A stretch of DNA of 64,000 nucleotides, taken from Capsicum annuum. Lineage: Eukaryota > Streptophyta > Magnoliopsida > Solanales > Solanaceae. The stretch spans positions 73,565,458 to 73,629,457 of the forward strand of contig NC_061122.1 of assembly GCF_002878395.1 (NCBI RefSeq), written 5' to 3'. This document shows, in pieces, positions 47,481 through 58,492 of this stretch; the first letter of the stretch is position 1; each line of letters opens with the position of its first letter. The notes under the pieces are model-generated. The model had not been told where the DNA came from. It saw only the letters and a program-made list of their open reading frames with translations, and made no database searches. A program made the position numbers and the translations under genes.

Positions 47481-48688
47481 TTGGGTACATGGCTTATGAC
47501 CAAGATTGAAGCTAGAGTGTCAACCTATGTGTACCCACTACTACGAACTAGATTCATTACGTGAAGAGGAAAATAGAGTATCTAGGTCATGGAAGTTTGG
47601 GAGTTATAAGGTATATCCCCCTTGGGACACTATGTCCCTCAAAAAATACTGAGTTGATTGAGATATTGAGGAAAATTGAGGTGATGGACAAGATACCTAC
47701 AAACTGAATCGTGACTATATATCTAGGATCTGAGACTAAGAAATTAAACAGGGACTGAGCTGCCCACATAACTATATGATTGGTCCATCTTAGAATGGTC
47801 ATATTCATGAAACTTCAGATAGTGTAACTAGATGGAAAGAATGGAAAAATATATGAACTTATCTATCTGACTGTTGGATTGAGGTACTGGCTATTCAGAC
47901 TAATTCCTACTGACTGACTTATCGTATATATTGATTGATCGATGGCTGAGTACTGGGCATGTACGACTGAATGGTACTTAGTTTGGATAGCTGGACTTAA
48001 ACTGCAGACTTTCATGCATAGAAGGTAAGAACTGACTGGTAACATGAGGTAACTGAAAATAAATGGGTGAAAGTTGTATTATCTTAAATATGCAAAACCA
48101 AGAATATAACATAATTCAAAAACTCACTAGAATTTGAGGTACTAAAATACTGCTAACTAAGTAAATGTTGGTCATATGCTATGGTCGGGTAATCCTGAAA
48201 GTGAACTGAGTTTTTGATTTGGCTGGACTATAAGTGGGCTGAAATTATAGCTATGAAGGTAATTGAAATTGTAACCACAACTAAGACTGTAATTGGGACT
48301 AAATGTTGGTTTCTGATAACTAAAGTTTGGACTGGTACTAAAGTACTAAATTCTGATGGCTAAGTAACTGATAACTGAAAGCGATCGTCCTGTAGGACTA
48401 CCTGAGTCGTTTATTGAATAATGATTACTAAACTAACATGGTAACTAAGGATTATTGTTAGAACATCAACACCATGGATTCATCGAGAGATCTTAATTAA
48501 GAGTATTCATGACATAAATTTGTGTTTGACTGATCACAAAGAGTGGAGCATGTGTCATGTGAGTTGGGCATACTTTAAAGCATGAGATGAGTGTATGAGT
48601 TATGATCTTATGACCTGAGTCTGAAGTTTCTATACTTATAGGACATCATTCATGACACTGAGTGAACTGGAACTCCTTATCCTAGGAA
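47481..48688 (-). other. Element E: decayed stretch where RNase H and the integrase core should be
   Basis: 1.2 kb between the integrase C-terminus and the reverse transcriptase. I find no YCDAS, DHKSL, zinc-finger or MDFI...DRG wording on the minus strand. 47,870-48,470 is instead dense in CTGA/ACTG words like the E LTR. Either strong decay, or deletion plus insertion of LTR-like sequence. Open stretches 47,808-47,587 and 48,045-47,863 have no motif. Confidence 0.5.
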
Positions 48689-49450
48689 TTAGGAGCATAC
48701 TTGAGTTTTCACTAATGTTAATAAATACGAGCAATGGTCATAGACTTGACATGTAGGACATGAATAGATATCATTATAACTGATGGTTTTTGATATTCTG
48801 AGATGGTCTGCAAGATCACTATAACTATGGGAATAGACAAGAATGTCATCTATGAATACTATGACGAACATGTCCAAGTACTGCTTGAACAACGATTCAT
48901 CAAGTCCATGAAAGCTATTGGGGCATTGGTAATATCAAAATACATAACTAAGAGTTCAAAGTGACCATACCTAGTACAAAAAGCTATTTTCAAAATGTCA
49001 CATTCTCTAACTCTAAGCTAATGATAGCCTAATCTGAGGTCTATCTTAGAGAAATAGCTAACACCCTGAAGTTAGCCAAATAAGTCATCGATTCTGGAAA
49101 GTGGATACTTGTTCTTGATCGTGACTTTATGAAGCTGACGGTAATCAATACACATTCAAAGAGAACTGTCTTCCTTTCGCACGAATAAGACTGGTGCGCC
49201 CCATGGGGATACACTGGGTCTGAAAAATCCCTTAACTAGGAGATCCTTCAATTGTTCTTTCAATTCTCTGAGTTTTTCTGGTGATATTCTATATGGAAGA
49301 ATAGATATAGGTTGAGTATCTGGAAGAAGGTTTATGCCAAAATCTATTACCCTTTCGTGAGGAATTCTTGGAAAATCTTTGGAAAAAAAACACCTGAATA
49401 TTCATTCAATACTGGGATTGGTTCGAAACTGGGATTTTTCGAAACTAAAG
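48689..49450 (-). pseudogene. Element E: reverse transcriptase remnant
   Basis: The minus strand from 49,330 downward carries the [13 protein letters not shown], [12 protein letters not shown], IDDLFG and YFSKIDLRSGYH blocks with stops. Then come [20 protein letters not shown] (48,980-48,910) and, after a frameshift, [17 protein letters not shown] (48,880-48,830). The FIDD box is intact. The thumb end is lost in the following decayed stretch. Confidence 0.85.
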
Positions 49451-50010
49451 TCCTTAACTAAAATAAGATGATAGACACATCCCTTAGATATCATTTTCCG
49501 TGCCCAAAGGTAGGAAACAAGCTGGCCCCTAAATGTTGAAGCACTACCTTTCCACTCAAGGATAGTTCATTTGGAAACTAAAACTGGATAATTTTGATTC
49601 TACAGTCAACTGTGGTATAGTAGGAATGAAGCCATTCCATGGCAAGAATGACATCAAAATCAGTCATCTCTAATTTGACTAAGTCTATTGAAGTGACTTT
49701 CTGAGATACCATAACCAGACAGTTCTTGAATACCCATCGGGCTTGATAGTTTTACCCTCTAGGATAGAGACTATGAAGGGTTCTACTATAATTTTGGGAC
49801 TGACTCCAAAATTAACTTATATATAAAGAGTAACAAAAGACAAAGAGTCTCCTGGATCTAGCAAAGCATAAACATGCAAGTGAAAGATTTGTAACATACC
49901 AGTGACCATATCAGGAGAATTTTCCTGATCCTTTCTGGACTGAAGAGCATATAGTCTATTTGGGAATTGCCTACTAGTGGCATTGGAGGTAGCACCCTGC
50001 TGATTCAAGA
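49451..50010 (-). pseudogene. Element E: protease remnant
   Basis: The open frame 50,008-49,817 reads RLYALQSRKDQENSPDMVTG, then LHVYALLDPGDSLSFVTLYI: the protease active site, with DSG(A/T)S changed to DPGDS. It continues with stops to about 49,560 (VSPKIIVEPFIV). Element B has DPR at the same place, so loss of the DSG motif is shared in type but not identical. Confidence 0.8.
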
Positions 50011-50584
50011 GACCGAACTGAGCTGAAGAACTGTTATACTGGCTTCGTAGACCAACCTTCGGATAGTATCAGACTTTGTGACCTGACTCTCCACAACCAT
50101 AACACACATCACTGTCGGCTCTATATATACGCTCATGATATTTTTCATAAGTTATACAACCTTAGGTTCGGGCACTACTAACACCTCCCTGGGGTTTAGG
50201 ACCTGGTGCACTATTTCTGAATTTAGGGACTGGAGCACTGGCTGAGGGAGGAACTGGAATCGAAGACTTTGGGTAGAATTAATAATTGTTACCACCCTCT
50301 GACTTAGGTTGTGCAAAATTGATATTACCTATTCTCGCTTTATTATTTTCTCTCTTTCTTTCTTTCTTTCCACGCTTTCCCACCTCAATCTATAGGGCAT
50401 AAATAATATGTCTGGGTGGGATAATAGCCTACCGATTGCTCTGAGTTACTACTGAATAAGATAAAGTAAGAGAGTCAATTCTAAATTCACCATGAAAGAT
50501 ATGCTCGTCTAGGAAATCTGCCTGAACGGATGGTGGTGCCAACTGATTCTTAGTTTTCCTTTCGTTAGTCCTTTGGGGAGACAT
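50011..50584 (-). pseudogene. Element E: gag remnant with internal deletion
   Basis: Start codon at 50,584 (minus): MSPQRTNERKTKNQLAPPSV, homologous to B's MPPKKTNKRRTGNQPAPPPV. After RQAIIPPRHII the whole capsid core is missing and the frame resumes with a charged linker (KRGKKERKRENNKARIGNIN), FAQPKSEGG and a decayed zinc knuckle near 50,090-50,150. The deletion removes roughly 300 codons compared with intact relatives (estimate). Confidence 0.8.
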
Positions 50585-50788
50585 ATTCTATAATAAAAGG
50601 GAGAGCAGATTAGACTACGATTTAAATTTAAGCTCATTCTTACAGGCACGACATCAATAATAAAAGAGGGGAAATTGTCCCTAAACATCTAATAGCCTCC
50701 TTTCCATAAGTATGGTGCACAGCATACCCATACACAAGACTCTACTAGATGTGGTTTTTTAGAATTCCAAGGAAACTGTTGAACCTTA
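50585..50788 (-). other. Element E: leader between primer site and gag
   Basis: About 200 bp of untranslated leader on the minus strand; no feature beyond its position. Confidence 0.6.
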
Positions 50789-50801
50789 GGCTCTGATACC
50801 A
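50789..50801 (-). other. Element E: primer-binding site, initiator tRNA-Met type
   Basis: The minus strand is TGGTATCAGAGCC, a perfect match to the common plant primer site, 4 bp from the LTR end. It is the best preserved primer site in the window. Confidence 0.95.
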
Positions 50802-50805
50802 AGTT

Positions 50806-53455
50806 TGTATGCCCCGAATCATAAACCCAGAATACCACACGGTGCTCATGACCTCAAAGGACCACAAGCTAACCCATGCCTGATATTTGTAACTGAGCAC
50901 TGAATAATATACTGTAAATATATGGAATATAAGCTGTAAGGCCATAGGGTTCAAAACTGAGCTAATATTGAGTATAAATCAATGTCTGTAATAGGGATAA
51001 CAATACCCAAAACTAAAATAAACTATCTGAAACATACTGCAGTCAGAAAGCCTTTAAACTGTCTGAAATCTGTGGAGTTAATGGGACATGTCCCCAACTA
51101 ACTTCAAACCACTAAAATAATAAAGTTAATAAAGTAATCATGCTATCCTAGAATAATGAGGACTCACTGCTAGTCTGGCTGTTGAATGTCTGATCTACTA
51201 AGGATTCTTGGGAGCTCGTGCTTCTAAACCTAGGTAAAAATACCATAGCGGAAATATGTCAGTATGATAGAATGTACTGGTATGCAAGTGAGATAGGCTA
51301 AATGCAATGGGTTCATATGCATGAACAATACTAATTAACTATATAAGATAAATATGAGAATAAATGCATGAATATGTAACTGTAGATGAGGTCGTGATAG
51401 GACTGAATACTAAGTTCTGACTACTAAGTCTACTAACAATATGGATTTATTAATATCTGAGTTTAAAAGTAACTAATAACTATAAAACTATTTCTAACAA
51501 TCCTGATTATAAATAACTAATCTAAGCATTATCTAGAGCTGGGTGATTGTATCTGATAGAACTAGCTAGTTCTATACTGAGCTGAGTGACTATGTCTGAT
51601 AGTCCTGATATCTGAAGAACTATCTAAGTTCTATTACTGAGACTGAGTGACTATATCTGATAGTCCTAATTATGTAACTAAAATTATGGAAGAATTCATC
51701 AAACTGATATGCCCTAAATAAGGCAATATATCTAAGCTGGGGTCCAATCTGTAACCCTAATTAGAAGGGTGTCAATACCGCTCCACTGGTAAGGACAAGA
51801 TGTGAGTGATCCCTCATATAGAATGTACACAAAGAAGAGAAATGGGACCCTCATATAACAGGTTAAGCCACCTTATTTCCCCTCAAAATAGTAGGTTTGA
51901 TGTATTAACCTACACTGGCTACATAGTTCTAGATAGCAAGGACTGCTTCTAAGAATTATATCCTCTAATAACAGGTGAGTTCCCATCCTTGGGCTCACTC
52001 GGTGCTGAATCCTACTCATATTTGAATAGATACTGAACATGATTAACTGACTGAACTGGACTGAGTTCCTTGGGTTCCATAACTGATGGAATACTACTGA
52101 GATTACTGAGTTACTAAGATTTCTGAGTTTACTAGGATTTGTAAGTTTTCCTGAGTCATGAATCTAACTGAATTCTACTGAGCATGGCTTGACTGAGAGT
52201 ATCTTGAAAACTGACAGTAGCTCTAGGCACACAGCTAAATTTTTTGTTACAAGTACCCTGAGGACTCGATAGCATAAAACTGACCAGACATGACACTCTT
52301 GAATACATGACCAACATCAACAATCCATAATACCATAAGTTGGGGATTTCATGAAGTACATGGTTAGCATAATCTTGTACATGGTAGGAATGCATATAAT
52401 CAATGACATAATTCCATATTCTAGCATCATGAGAATTTCAACAAACATCTACATTGCACATCAATAGCATGGGAGTCATTGAACATAAGGGTAAAACATG
52501 AATCCATCACTTAAGTCACAATTAAGCTATATTACATAATTTTTAATCTAATCTCTTAGGTATTTTATCAAACACATAGGTTGCATGACTTAGAGAATGG
52601 CATAATCATCAAATTAACATATCATAAACAACTAAAATTCATGGTTTTCAACTCATATGCTAATATATTTTCATAAAAACACATAAAGGTTCCAACTTGG
52701 GAATCATACATCAACAACCACATGAACATAATCAACCCATAGCATAAATACAAAAATTCATAGTTTAAAACTTGATTCTTGTACTTCATGGGCAAAAGGA
52801 ATCCGTGAATAAACACTATGCAAACCTTGGATGGAATATTTTTCAAAATTAATGGTAGAATCTCTTGAATTTGAAGCTCCTATGAAAATCCTAGACTTGT
52901 TCTTGAGAGTATTTGAGAGAAACAATAATATTTTGGTGTAATAATGGGTAAATCTTGTTTTTTTGGACTTATCTAGGGGTGGAAAATTGACTCTTTTACT
53001 CTTGAGGACGCGATCATTTAATGACTAAAACAAGGTGCCGATACTATAAACGACGCAGCGCATTGATGGATACAATGCAATACTCGACGCGTCATGCCAT
53101 GATTGCGTCGAGCCTCAAAAGTTTTAGCTCTGGCAGTCTGCACAAATGTTGACCAACACAATTGGCGATGCGACATACCAAAATCGCATTGGCTCACTAT
53201 TTTGGAACTCCAAACATAATCTAAACATGTTCTAAGAAATTCAAAACTTGTTCGGGAACACCTACTGATCTGACTAATCATGAATTTATAAAAATATAGA
53301 CCCTTTGAGGATGTTAAGATTATATAGTGAGATTGTTATCTTTTGAAGGCTAAAATAAACTAAGTCTAGAATCTTAGCAAGGATTTTCTAAGTATGGGAC
53401 CCCTTGACAAGCTTAAAGGACTGAATTTAGCTTTAGAAATTTATGGGGTCTTACA
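50806..53455 (-). repeat. Element E: 5' LTR
   Basis: 2,650 bp; the minus strand starts TGTAAGACCCC and ends GGGGCATACA. Matches the 3' LTR from end to end. The CG-bearing cluster (CGACGCAGCGCATTG, CTCGACGCGTC) lies at 53,030-53,185. CTGA/CAGT-dense sequence fills 51,370-51,700 and 52,030-52,160. Open stretches inside are not genes. Confidence 0.9.
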
Positions 53456-54393
53456 AATCATGGTAGTGTTCATTTATTTTGGTTGTTTTTTTTGTATCTT
53501 TTAGGTAACTTCAATAGTGTCCATGACACAAGGAGTGACCATGCAAGTAATGTCGGGACTTTTGATGGACCCCTTAATGATGAGGAGCTACTCCATGATA
53601 TTGGACGTATGAGTACTATTTGTATCCCACCTAATCAAGGGAATGGGGTAATCTACATCACGAGTGTTATATTGCACATGCTTCAAACAAAATGTCTCTT
53701 TGGAGGTCATGCTGATAAGGACCCAAACTTTTATTTAAAGAACTTTGTGGACATGTTTTCCCCTTTTGATATTGCTCATATATCAGAAAAATGATACGAT
53801 TGCGCCTCTTCTTATTTTATCTAATGGGTGATGCGGTGTTGTTGCTAAGCTCTCTTCTTGTCGGGTCAATCACATTGTGGGAGAAACTTATCATTGCATT
53901 CTTAAATCGATACTTCCCATTATCCAAAATGATCTAATTGTGTGAAAAAATCATAAATTCTCACCAATTAAATGGAGAACCTCTATATGAGGTGTGGGAG
54001 AGATTTAATGGGAAGCTCATGCAATGTCCTAACCGCGAGGTCATGGAGAAGATTCTTCCCTAAATCTTCTAAAATATTATATCAGGCTTTGGATTAGCTA
54101 AATAATACTGTGTTGGATAATACGGCTAGTGGGTCACTTATGAAGTTGTCGTATAATGTGGCTATAAACTTGCTTGAGGAAGTCACCTAGAAAAATAAGG
54201 GTGGCACACCCGTGACACCGAGGTAGCTAAAGAATCCCCTACCAACTCCTATATTGATAAAGAGCAATAGATAAAAGATGAAAAGAGGGAGGAAAACATG
54301 GCAAAAATAATGACACAATTAGAGCTATTTACAAAGAATGTGCCATATCCTTGTTGTATGCCTTTGTTTTCTAATATGGTTGAAGGTTAGGTT
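53456..54393 (+). pseudogene. Element D: gag remnant, Athila/Tat-like
   Basis: Continues element D after the E insertion. The first frame (53,483-53,794) has IPPNQGNGVIYITSVILHML, then FGGHADKDPNFYLKNFVDMF, the start of the Athila/Tat capsid domain (family: F.GL..EDP..H...F). A frameshift at 53,791 leads into MIRLRLFLFYLMGDAV, GSITLWEKLIIAFLNRYFPL (family: GSI.TW..L...FL..FFP) and LNGEPLYEVWERFNGKLMQC. After more stops there is TASGSLMKLSYNVAINLLEE, the A.GG.LM.KT..EA..L.EE block. It ends near MTQLELFTKNV at 54,340. pol is absent: element F follows. Confidence 0.8.
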
Positions 54394-54748
54394 GATATAT
54401 GATAATGTGTTAAATCATTCTTGTGCTTTTTCTTACCCATCATTCAAGGATGACTAATCCTAAGTGGGGGAGAATAAAACACCCTAAACCTTGGCCCTTG
54501 AATAATTTCTTGTGTTTTGAGCATCTGGGCAAGGTACAACTTGTTGGTACTACTCATACCCTAGAATACGATTTGGAGGCCTCCTAATAGTATATTAGGA
54601 AGTGTAGTGGGGGTTACATTTTGTCAAAGGTATGGTTTAGCGACTCCCAAATTGTATGTTAGGGTATGGGTCATATGTTACCTGGTCATATGATGTGTTA
54701 AGCTTAATCTAGTGAAACTGTCTTAGGTATGATTTGTATAGTACTACT
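54394..54748 (+). mobile_element. Element F: 3' end, polypurine tract and first part of LTR
   Basis: CATTCAAGGATGACTAATCC then TAAGTGGGGGAGAA (polypurine tract, 54,455-54,474), then an LTR starting TAAAACACCC (TG decayed) at 54,475. The 3'-end wording is of the A/C chromovirus type. The LTR is cut at 54,748 by element G and resumes at 63,163. Where D ends and F begins is uncertain by about 50 bp. Confidence 0.7.
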
Positions 54749-56219
54749 TGAGGAGTGGTGATTTTACAACTTATTAGCACTAATTATTCATGCACATTAC
54801 CTTACTTTAAATGAATAAATGAGTCATAATTATGACTAAATGCACTAATATCCACCCCTTGCAGGTATAGAGTTGATAAGATCAAAATATATCGATTGGA
54901 GCTCAAAATGACAAAAAAAGAACCAGAAAAGTGCAACTAAAGACCTGCAGCAGAAGGGCCTCAGTGCCGCAGTTGCGGTCTGATGACCGTAGTTACAGTA
55001 GTCAAAGATGGTTAGCCAATTGTGGTCGATGAGTCTTTTGCGATTGCAGTAGATACGGTCGCGGCCAAGTTAGTGTGATCATAGCTCAGCGGAAATACTT
55101 ATCCCATGAGCAAAATAGAAAATGCACATGGCTGATCCCAATTTTGATAAAAAGACTCAAATCCTAGCCTCATGCATTATATTGCATCTTCCTTAATTTT
55201 TAGGTTTTAGCTTTTGACTCCATACCCTCCATTTTTGGAGAAGAAAATACTGTGTAAATTTTGAGTGAGGAATACATTGAGACTTTCTAAGTGGAAGATT
55301 TGCTTACTACCATTGATATTATAGGAGAGCCAAGTTTGAAGTAATATTCTCTTAAATCTTTTTAACAATTCATTTCAATGGAGATTATGGATATATCTAT
55401 GCTTATTTATCTTATGTATAGCTAAATCTCCCTCTTGGGGTTATGTATAAATAGGGGTTAAAGTGTCTGTTGGTTGTTATTGTTAGCGTCTATTTGATAA
55501 TTCATGTTTATGTGTTTTTTCATTGCTATGGTAATTTGGTTGGGATTTGATGGATGAAATCCCCAAATACCCACATGGGTTTTATGAGTGAAAGCTCCAA
55601 GCTCTATAAAGCTAAAGGCCATCTTCGAAAATAAGGGTCTTGGGTAAAATGTAGGAAGCAATGATAGATAATTATGTGTGTAGTTTGATAAATTTACATT
55701 ATATTAGACTTAAGGGTGAATATGGGGTTGACTATGCCATGGTCATCCTAGAATTAGGGATGCCTAGATTGAGGTTATAATTACAAATTGCTGAACACAC
55801 CTATTAGGTATTCCAAAAAAATGAATGGGTGAAAGTTTGGTGTTTTTTTAAAGACTAGCATCAAAATCCATAACCTAACCTACCCATATTTGTCTTACTA
55901 AATTGATGTTGATTGCTAACACCCACATATCACTCCCTTAGTAATGCATAATCCCAAGATCCGCGCATAACTGTTAAAATCTAATTATTCGTAGCCTTGA
56001 ACTTATACTAGAAAAAAAAAACATTAGTGTAGGTATATATCTCCCCCATTTGATCTTTTTGTACCATTTGCTTCAATTTAATATGTATCTATCATTTTGA
56101 ATTAATTTGATCGCCACTCACATTGTTCCTCATAGATTCGACCCCAACTCTAAAGTTTGGTAAATATATTGATGACAATAGCCTTGCACTTAATTTGATG
56201 TGTAAGTGGAGCTTTATGA
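54749..56219 (+). repeat. Element G: 5' LTR
   Basis: Starts TGAGGAGTGGTGATTTTAC and ends GAGCTTTATGA (3' copy: GAGTGTTATCA). It aligns along its whole length with 61,672-63,162. The U5-type block lies at 56,131-56,190. CG-bearing words (GCAGTTGCGGTC, GATACGGTCGCGGCC) cluster at 54,955-55,090. The antisense open stretch 55,661-55,458 is not a gene. Confidence 0.9.
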
Positions 56220-56223
56220 AAAA

Positions 56224-56241
56224 TGGCACCATTGTCGGGGA
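56224..56241 (+). other. Element G: primer-binding site, tRNA-Asp type
   Basis: TGGCACCATTGTCGGGGA, 15 of 18 identical to the Athila/Tat site TGGCGCCGTTGCCGGGGA (complement of tRNA-Asp 3' end). All three differences are C-to-T or G-to-A at CG or CNG positions. Confidence 0.9.
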
Positions 56242-56360
56242 ACAATTTGATGCATTAAATTGGTTTGAAATTTTAGTTACTTGCTTGAATTCAAGCTTGT
56301 AAATATTTTTTTGTGATTTTGTTTGTTGTATGTAATTTTCTTTTATTTCTACTTTTTGCT

Positions 56361-57340
56361 ATGGCATCTTCTGACAAAAATGAATTTGGTGGTTGCAATG
56401 CTTATATTGATGGCCTATGTTGATATTTTGATAAACCACACTTCACAAGATATTGTAACTATGCTCCTCAAAAAGAGATGGGATCACCATCTCAATATTA
56501 TAGGGAGTATGGTTGTACCTCTTATGGAAGTCAAGATGGACATAGGGATGATTGGCCAAATTTCCCCTCCTCCTTTTAGACTGATCGAATTGCTAGTTCT
56601 TCTTATGAGATTGATGGATTTTAGGATGAGAAGGGGAGAAGTGACAAACTAGACCCATTAGTTTTGAGAAATGCTTCAAACTATTTTGGATTGGGTGACT
56701 ATAACCAGGGAGAATGCACAAGACCTGCATAAAGCTTACGGGGTGTTCGACTGGAAAAATGTCAAGGCTAGGAAATTGGGAAAGAACCTTATTTTAGAAA
56801 ATCTCACAACCTAGCCTATTTCCCAAGAGGAGGCTCGTCAATAAGAGAAACTAAGCTATGATGATGAGCATGGTAGCAAAGACTTTTTTTATGGATTCTA
56901 AATCATCCAACTCATATGAGAAAGAAGAGGCCAAAATAAAAGAAATGGTACTAGATTCAAAAAAAGAATCAAGGCATACCTCTTATGATGACTCTAGATA
57001 ATTTTGGGGTGAAGATGCTTTGGAGGAATCAATTCCAACACCAGGGGTTGTATGTCATTCAACCCACTTTTCAAAATTACTCCTCAAGGATGTGATGAGA
57101 ATTTATTCACTGAGTCAAATAATGGATAGTGGGGAGACGAAGTACGATTCCTATGTTTTGGACTTTGACATTCCAAAGAATCACATAGAACCCCATCCAT
57201 CAAAGTCTAAGGATTTCAATTTTCCAAGTACAAGGAATGTCCTATTGATGTGCTTACTTTTACCCAAGGTGAAAATTTGGAAGTTAGAAGTGAAGTTGGG
57301 TAACAGGTTCAAGCCTTCAAAATGGAGAGATTGAAGCTTG
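56361..57340 (+). pseudogene. Element G: first ORF remnant, unrecognised
   Basis: The start codon at 56,361 gives MASSDKNEFGGCNAYIDGL, then an aromatic/polar stretch (YFDKPHFTRYCNYAPQKEM, SQYYREYGCTSYGSQDG) broken by stops and frameshifts. After a gap there is a longer frame ending at 57,334 (from about 56,920: charged, with KEMVLDSKKESRH; then 57,020-57,334, IPTPGVVCHSTHFSKLL and YDSYVLDFDIPKNHIEPHPS). It occupies the gag position but I see no capsid core or zinc knuckle. It may be a gag-derived or element-specific protein; function unknown. Confidence 0.5.
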
Positions 57341-57499
57341 CTTTCCATTTTATCACCACTTCCAAGTTTTATCTTGGAAGATTTGAATTTTTTTATCCCT
57401 CTGATGCTCATTGCATTTTGAACAAAAGTTGGGAAGGAGATTCATCTCTTCTAAGTAGAAACACAAAAATAAGCAATGGAGGCATCATACAAGGATGTT

Positions 57500-57535
57500 A
57501 AACTAAGATCTCAATGGAAGGCAACCCATCACTCA
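57500..57535 (+). other. Element G: GGCAACCC hairpin-like block
   Basis: GTTAAACTAAG and then CAATGGAAGGCAACCCATCA. A GTTAA...GGGAGGCAACCC block is a recurrent landmark between coding parts of Athila-like elements, as I recall; role unknown. Confidence 0.5.
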
Positions 57536-57540
57536 ACAAA

Positions 57541-58492
57541 AAGTGGCCCGTATTCTTTTTCATTATGCATGATAGAATAGAATTTGTTTTTTACTTTTCT
57601 TTGTGCATAATCCATGAAATACTAGCTCTAGGATGAATGTTGAATGAACTTGAAAAAGGAAATATGTGAAATTGGCAAGTTTGGACTGAACAAGAAGAGC
57701 ACGAGACCCCATTTGGTCTCAGGTACCCCAACCGCAGTCCTTACCATCACAATTACAAAAGCCACATAACCATGATCGTGGTCAAATAAGTTTACATTGC
57801 ATATTTAAGCATCAATTCATCCCGTGCATCATCTAATTTGGTAAGTTGTCTCAATTCTATTGATTTGAATAATTACATGCTTAGAACCGGTAGTTTAGGA
57901 GAGTCCTAAAATGATGTTTTCATCACTAAATGCGTGCTTACTTGTGACTATTGTTGTGGTTAGCTATTGTAATTGGTGTACACACTGATGGGGAAGTATT
58001 GAGTACCCAAATGTATGGTTTAATTAGTTGAAATGATAGTGTACACCTTGTGTTTGATATAATACCCCTATGAATTACATATTAAATTCTTTGAGTTTGG
58101 GGGTATAATCTTGAGAACTAGGCCTTAGTCACTAAGTCATAATTGTTACATGCTTAGTAGAAGGCGAATGTGGGGATAAAAATTATATGTTCTAACAAAA
58201 GTATAGAATTGCAAAACAGACTCAGGTACTGCAATCGCGGTCCCAATGACCGTAAGTGCATCACTGTGGTCGCGGTCACTACTCCGTGATTGCCATAGTT
58301 GAGGGTAGTATCTGGCGGAATTGAAAAATTCTCCACATCCATTTTTGATCCCAAAAACTGCTATAACACTAATGCATGCATTTATTTATTTGATCTAGCA
58401 TATTTTTTGATTAATAGGACTAATGATGGCCTAAGTCCATTGTTTAAAGGATCTAATCTTCAAAGATAGAGCAATTTGACAAGACCAGATTC
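57541..58492 (+). promoter_or_regulatory. Element G: spacer upstream of second ORF, with two LTR-like word clusters
   Basis: Non-coding. 57,715-57,790 (CAACCGCAGTCC, ATGATCGTGGTC) and 58,215-58,305 (GCAATCGCGGTCCCAATGAC, GTGGTCGCGGTCACTACTCC) repeat the vocabulary of G's own LTR U3 cluster (54,955-55,090; 61,885-62,000). The second cluster is about 200 bp before the ORF. This suggests, but does not prove, a separate promoter for the second ORF. The antisense open stretch 58,354-58,154 is not a gene. Confidence 0.4.

Larger units (their letters stand above)
43248..53455 (-). mobile_element. Element E: complete minus-strand chromovirus-like element (B family), nested in D
   Basis: Both LTRs (2,650 and 2,642 bp), tRNA-Met-type primer site, gag, protease, reverse transcriptase, partial integrase, chromodomain-like end and polypurine tract, all on the minus strand. 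Insertion M lies in its pol C-terminus. gag and RNase H/integrase have large deletions or decayed stretches. The flanking pentamers (ACTCG left, AATCA right) are not a clean target duplication. Confidence 0.9.
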
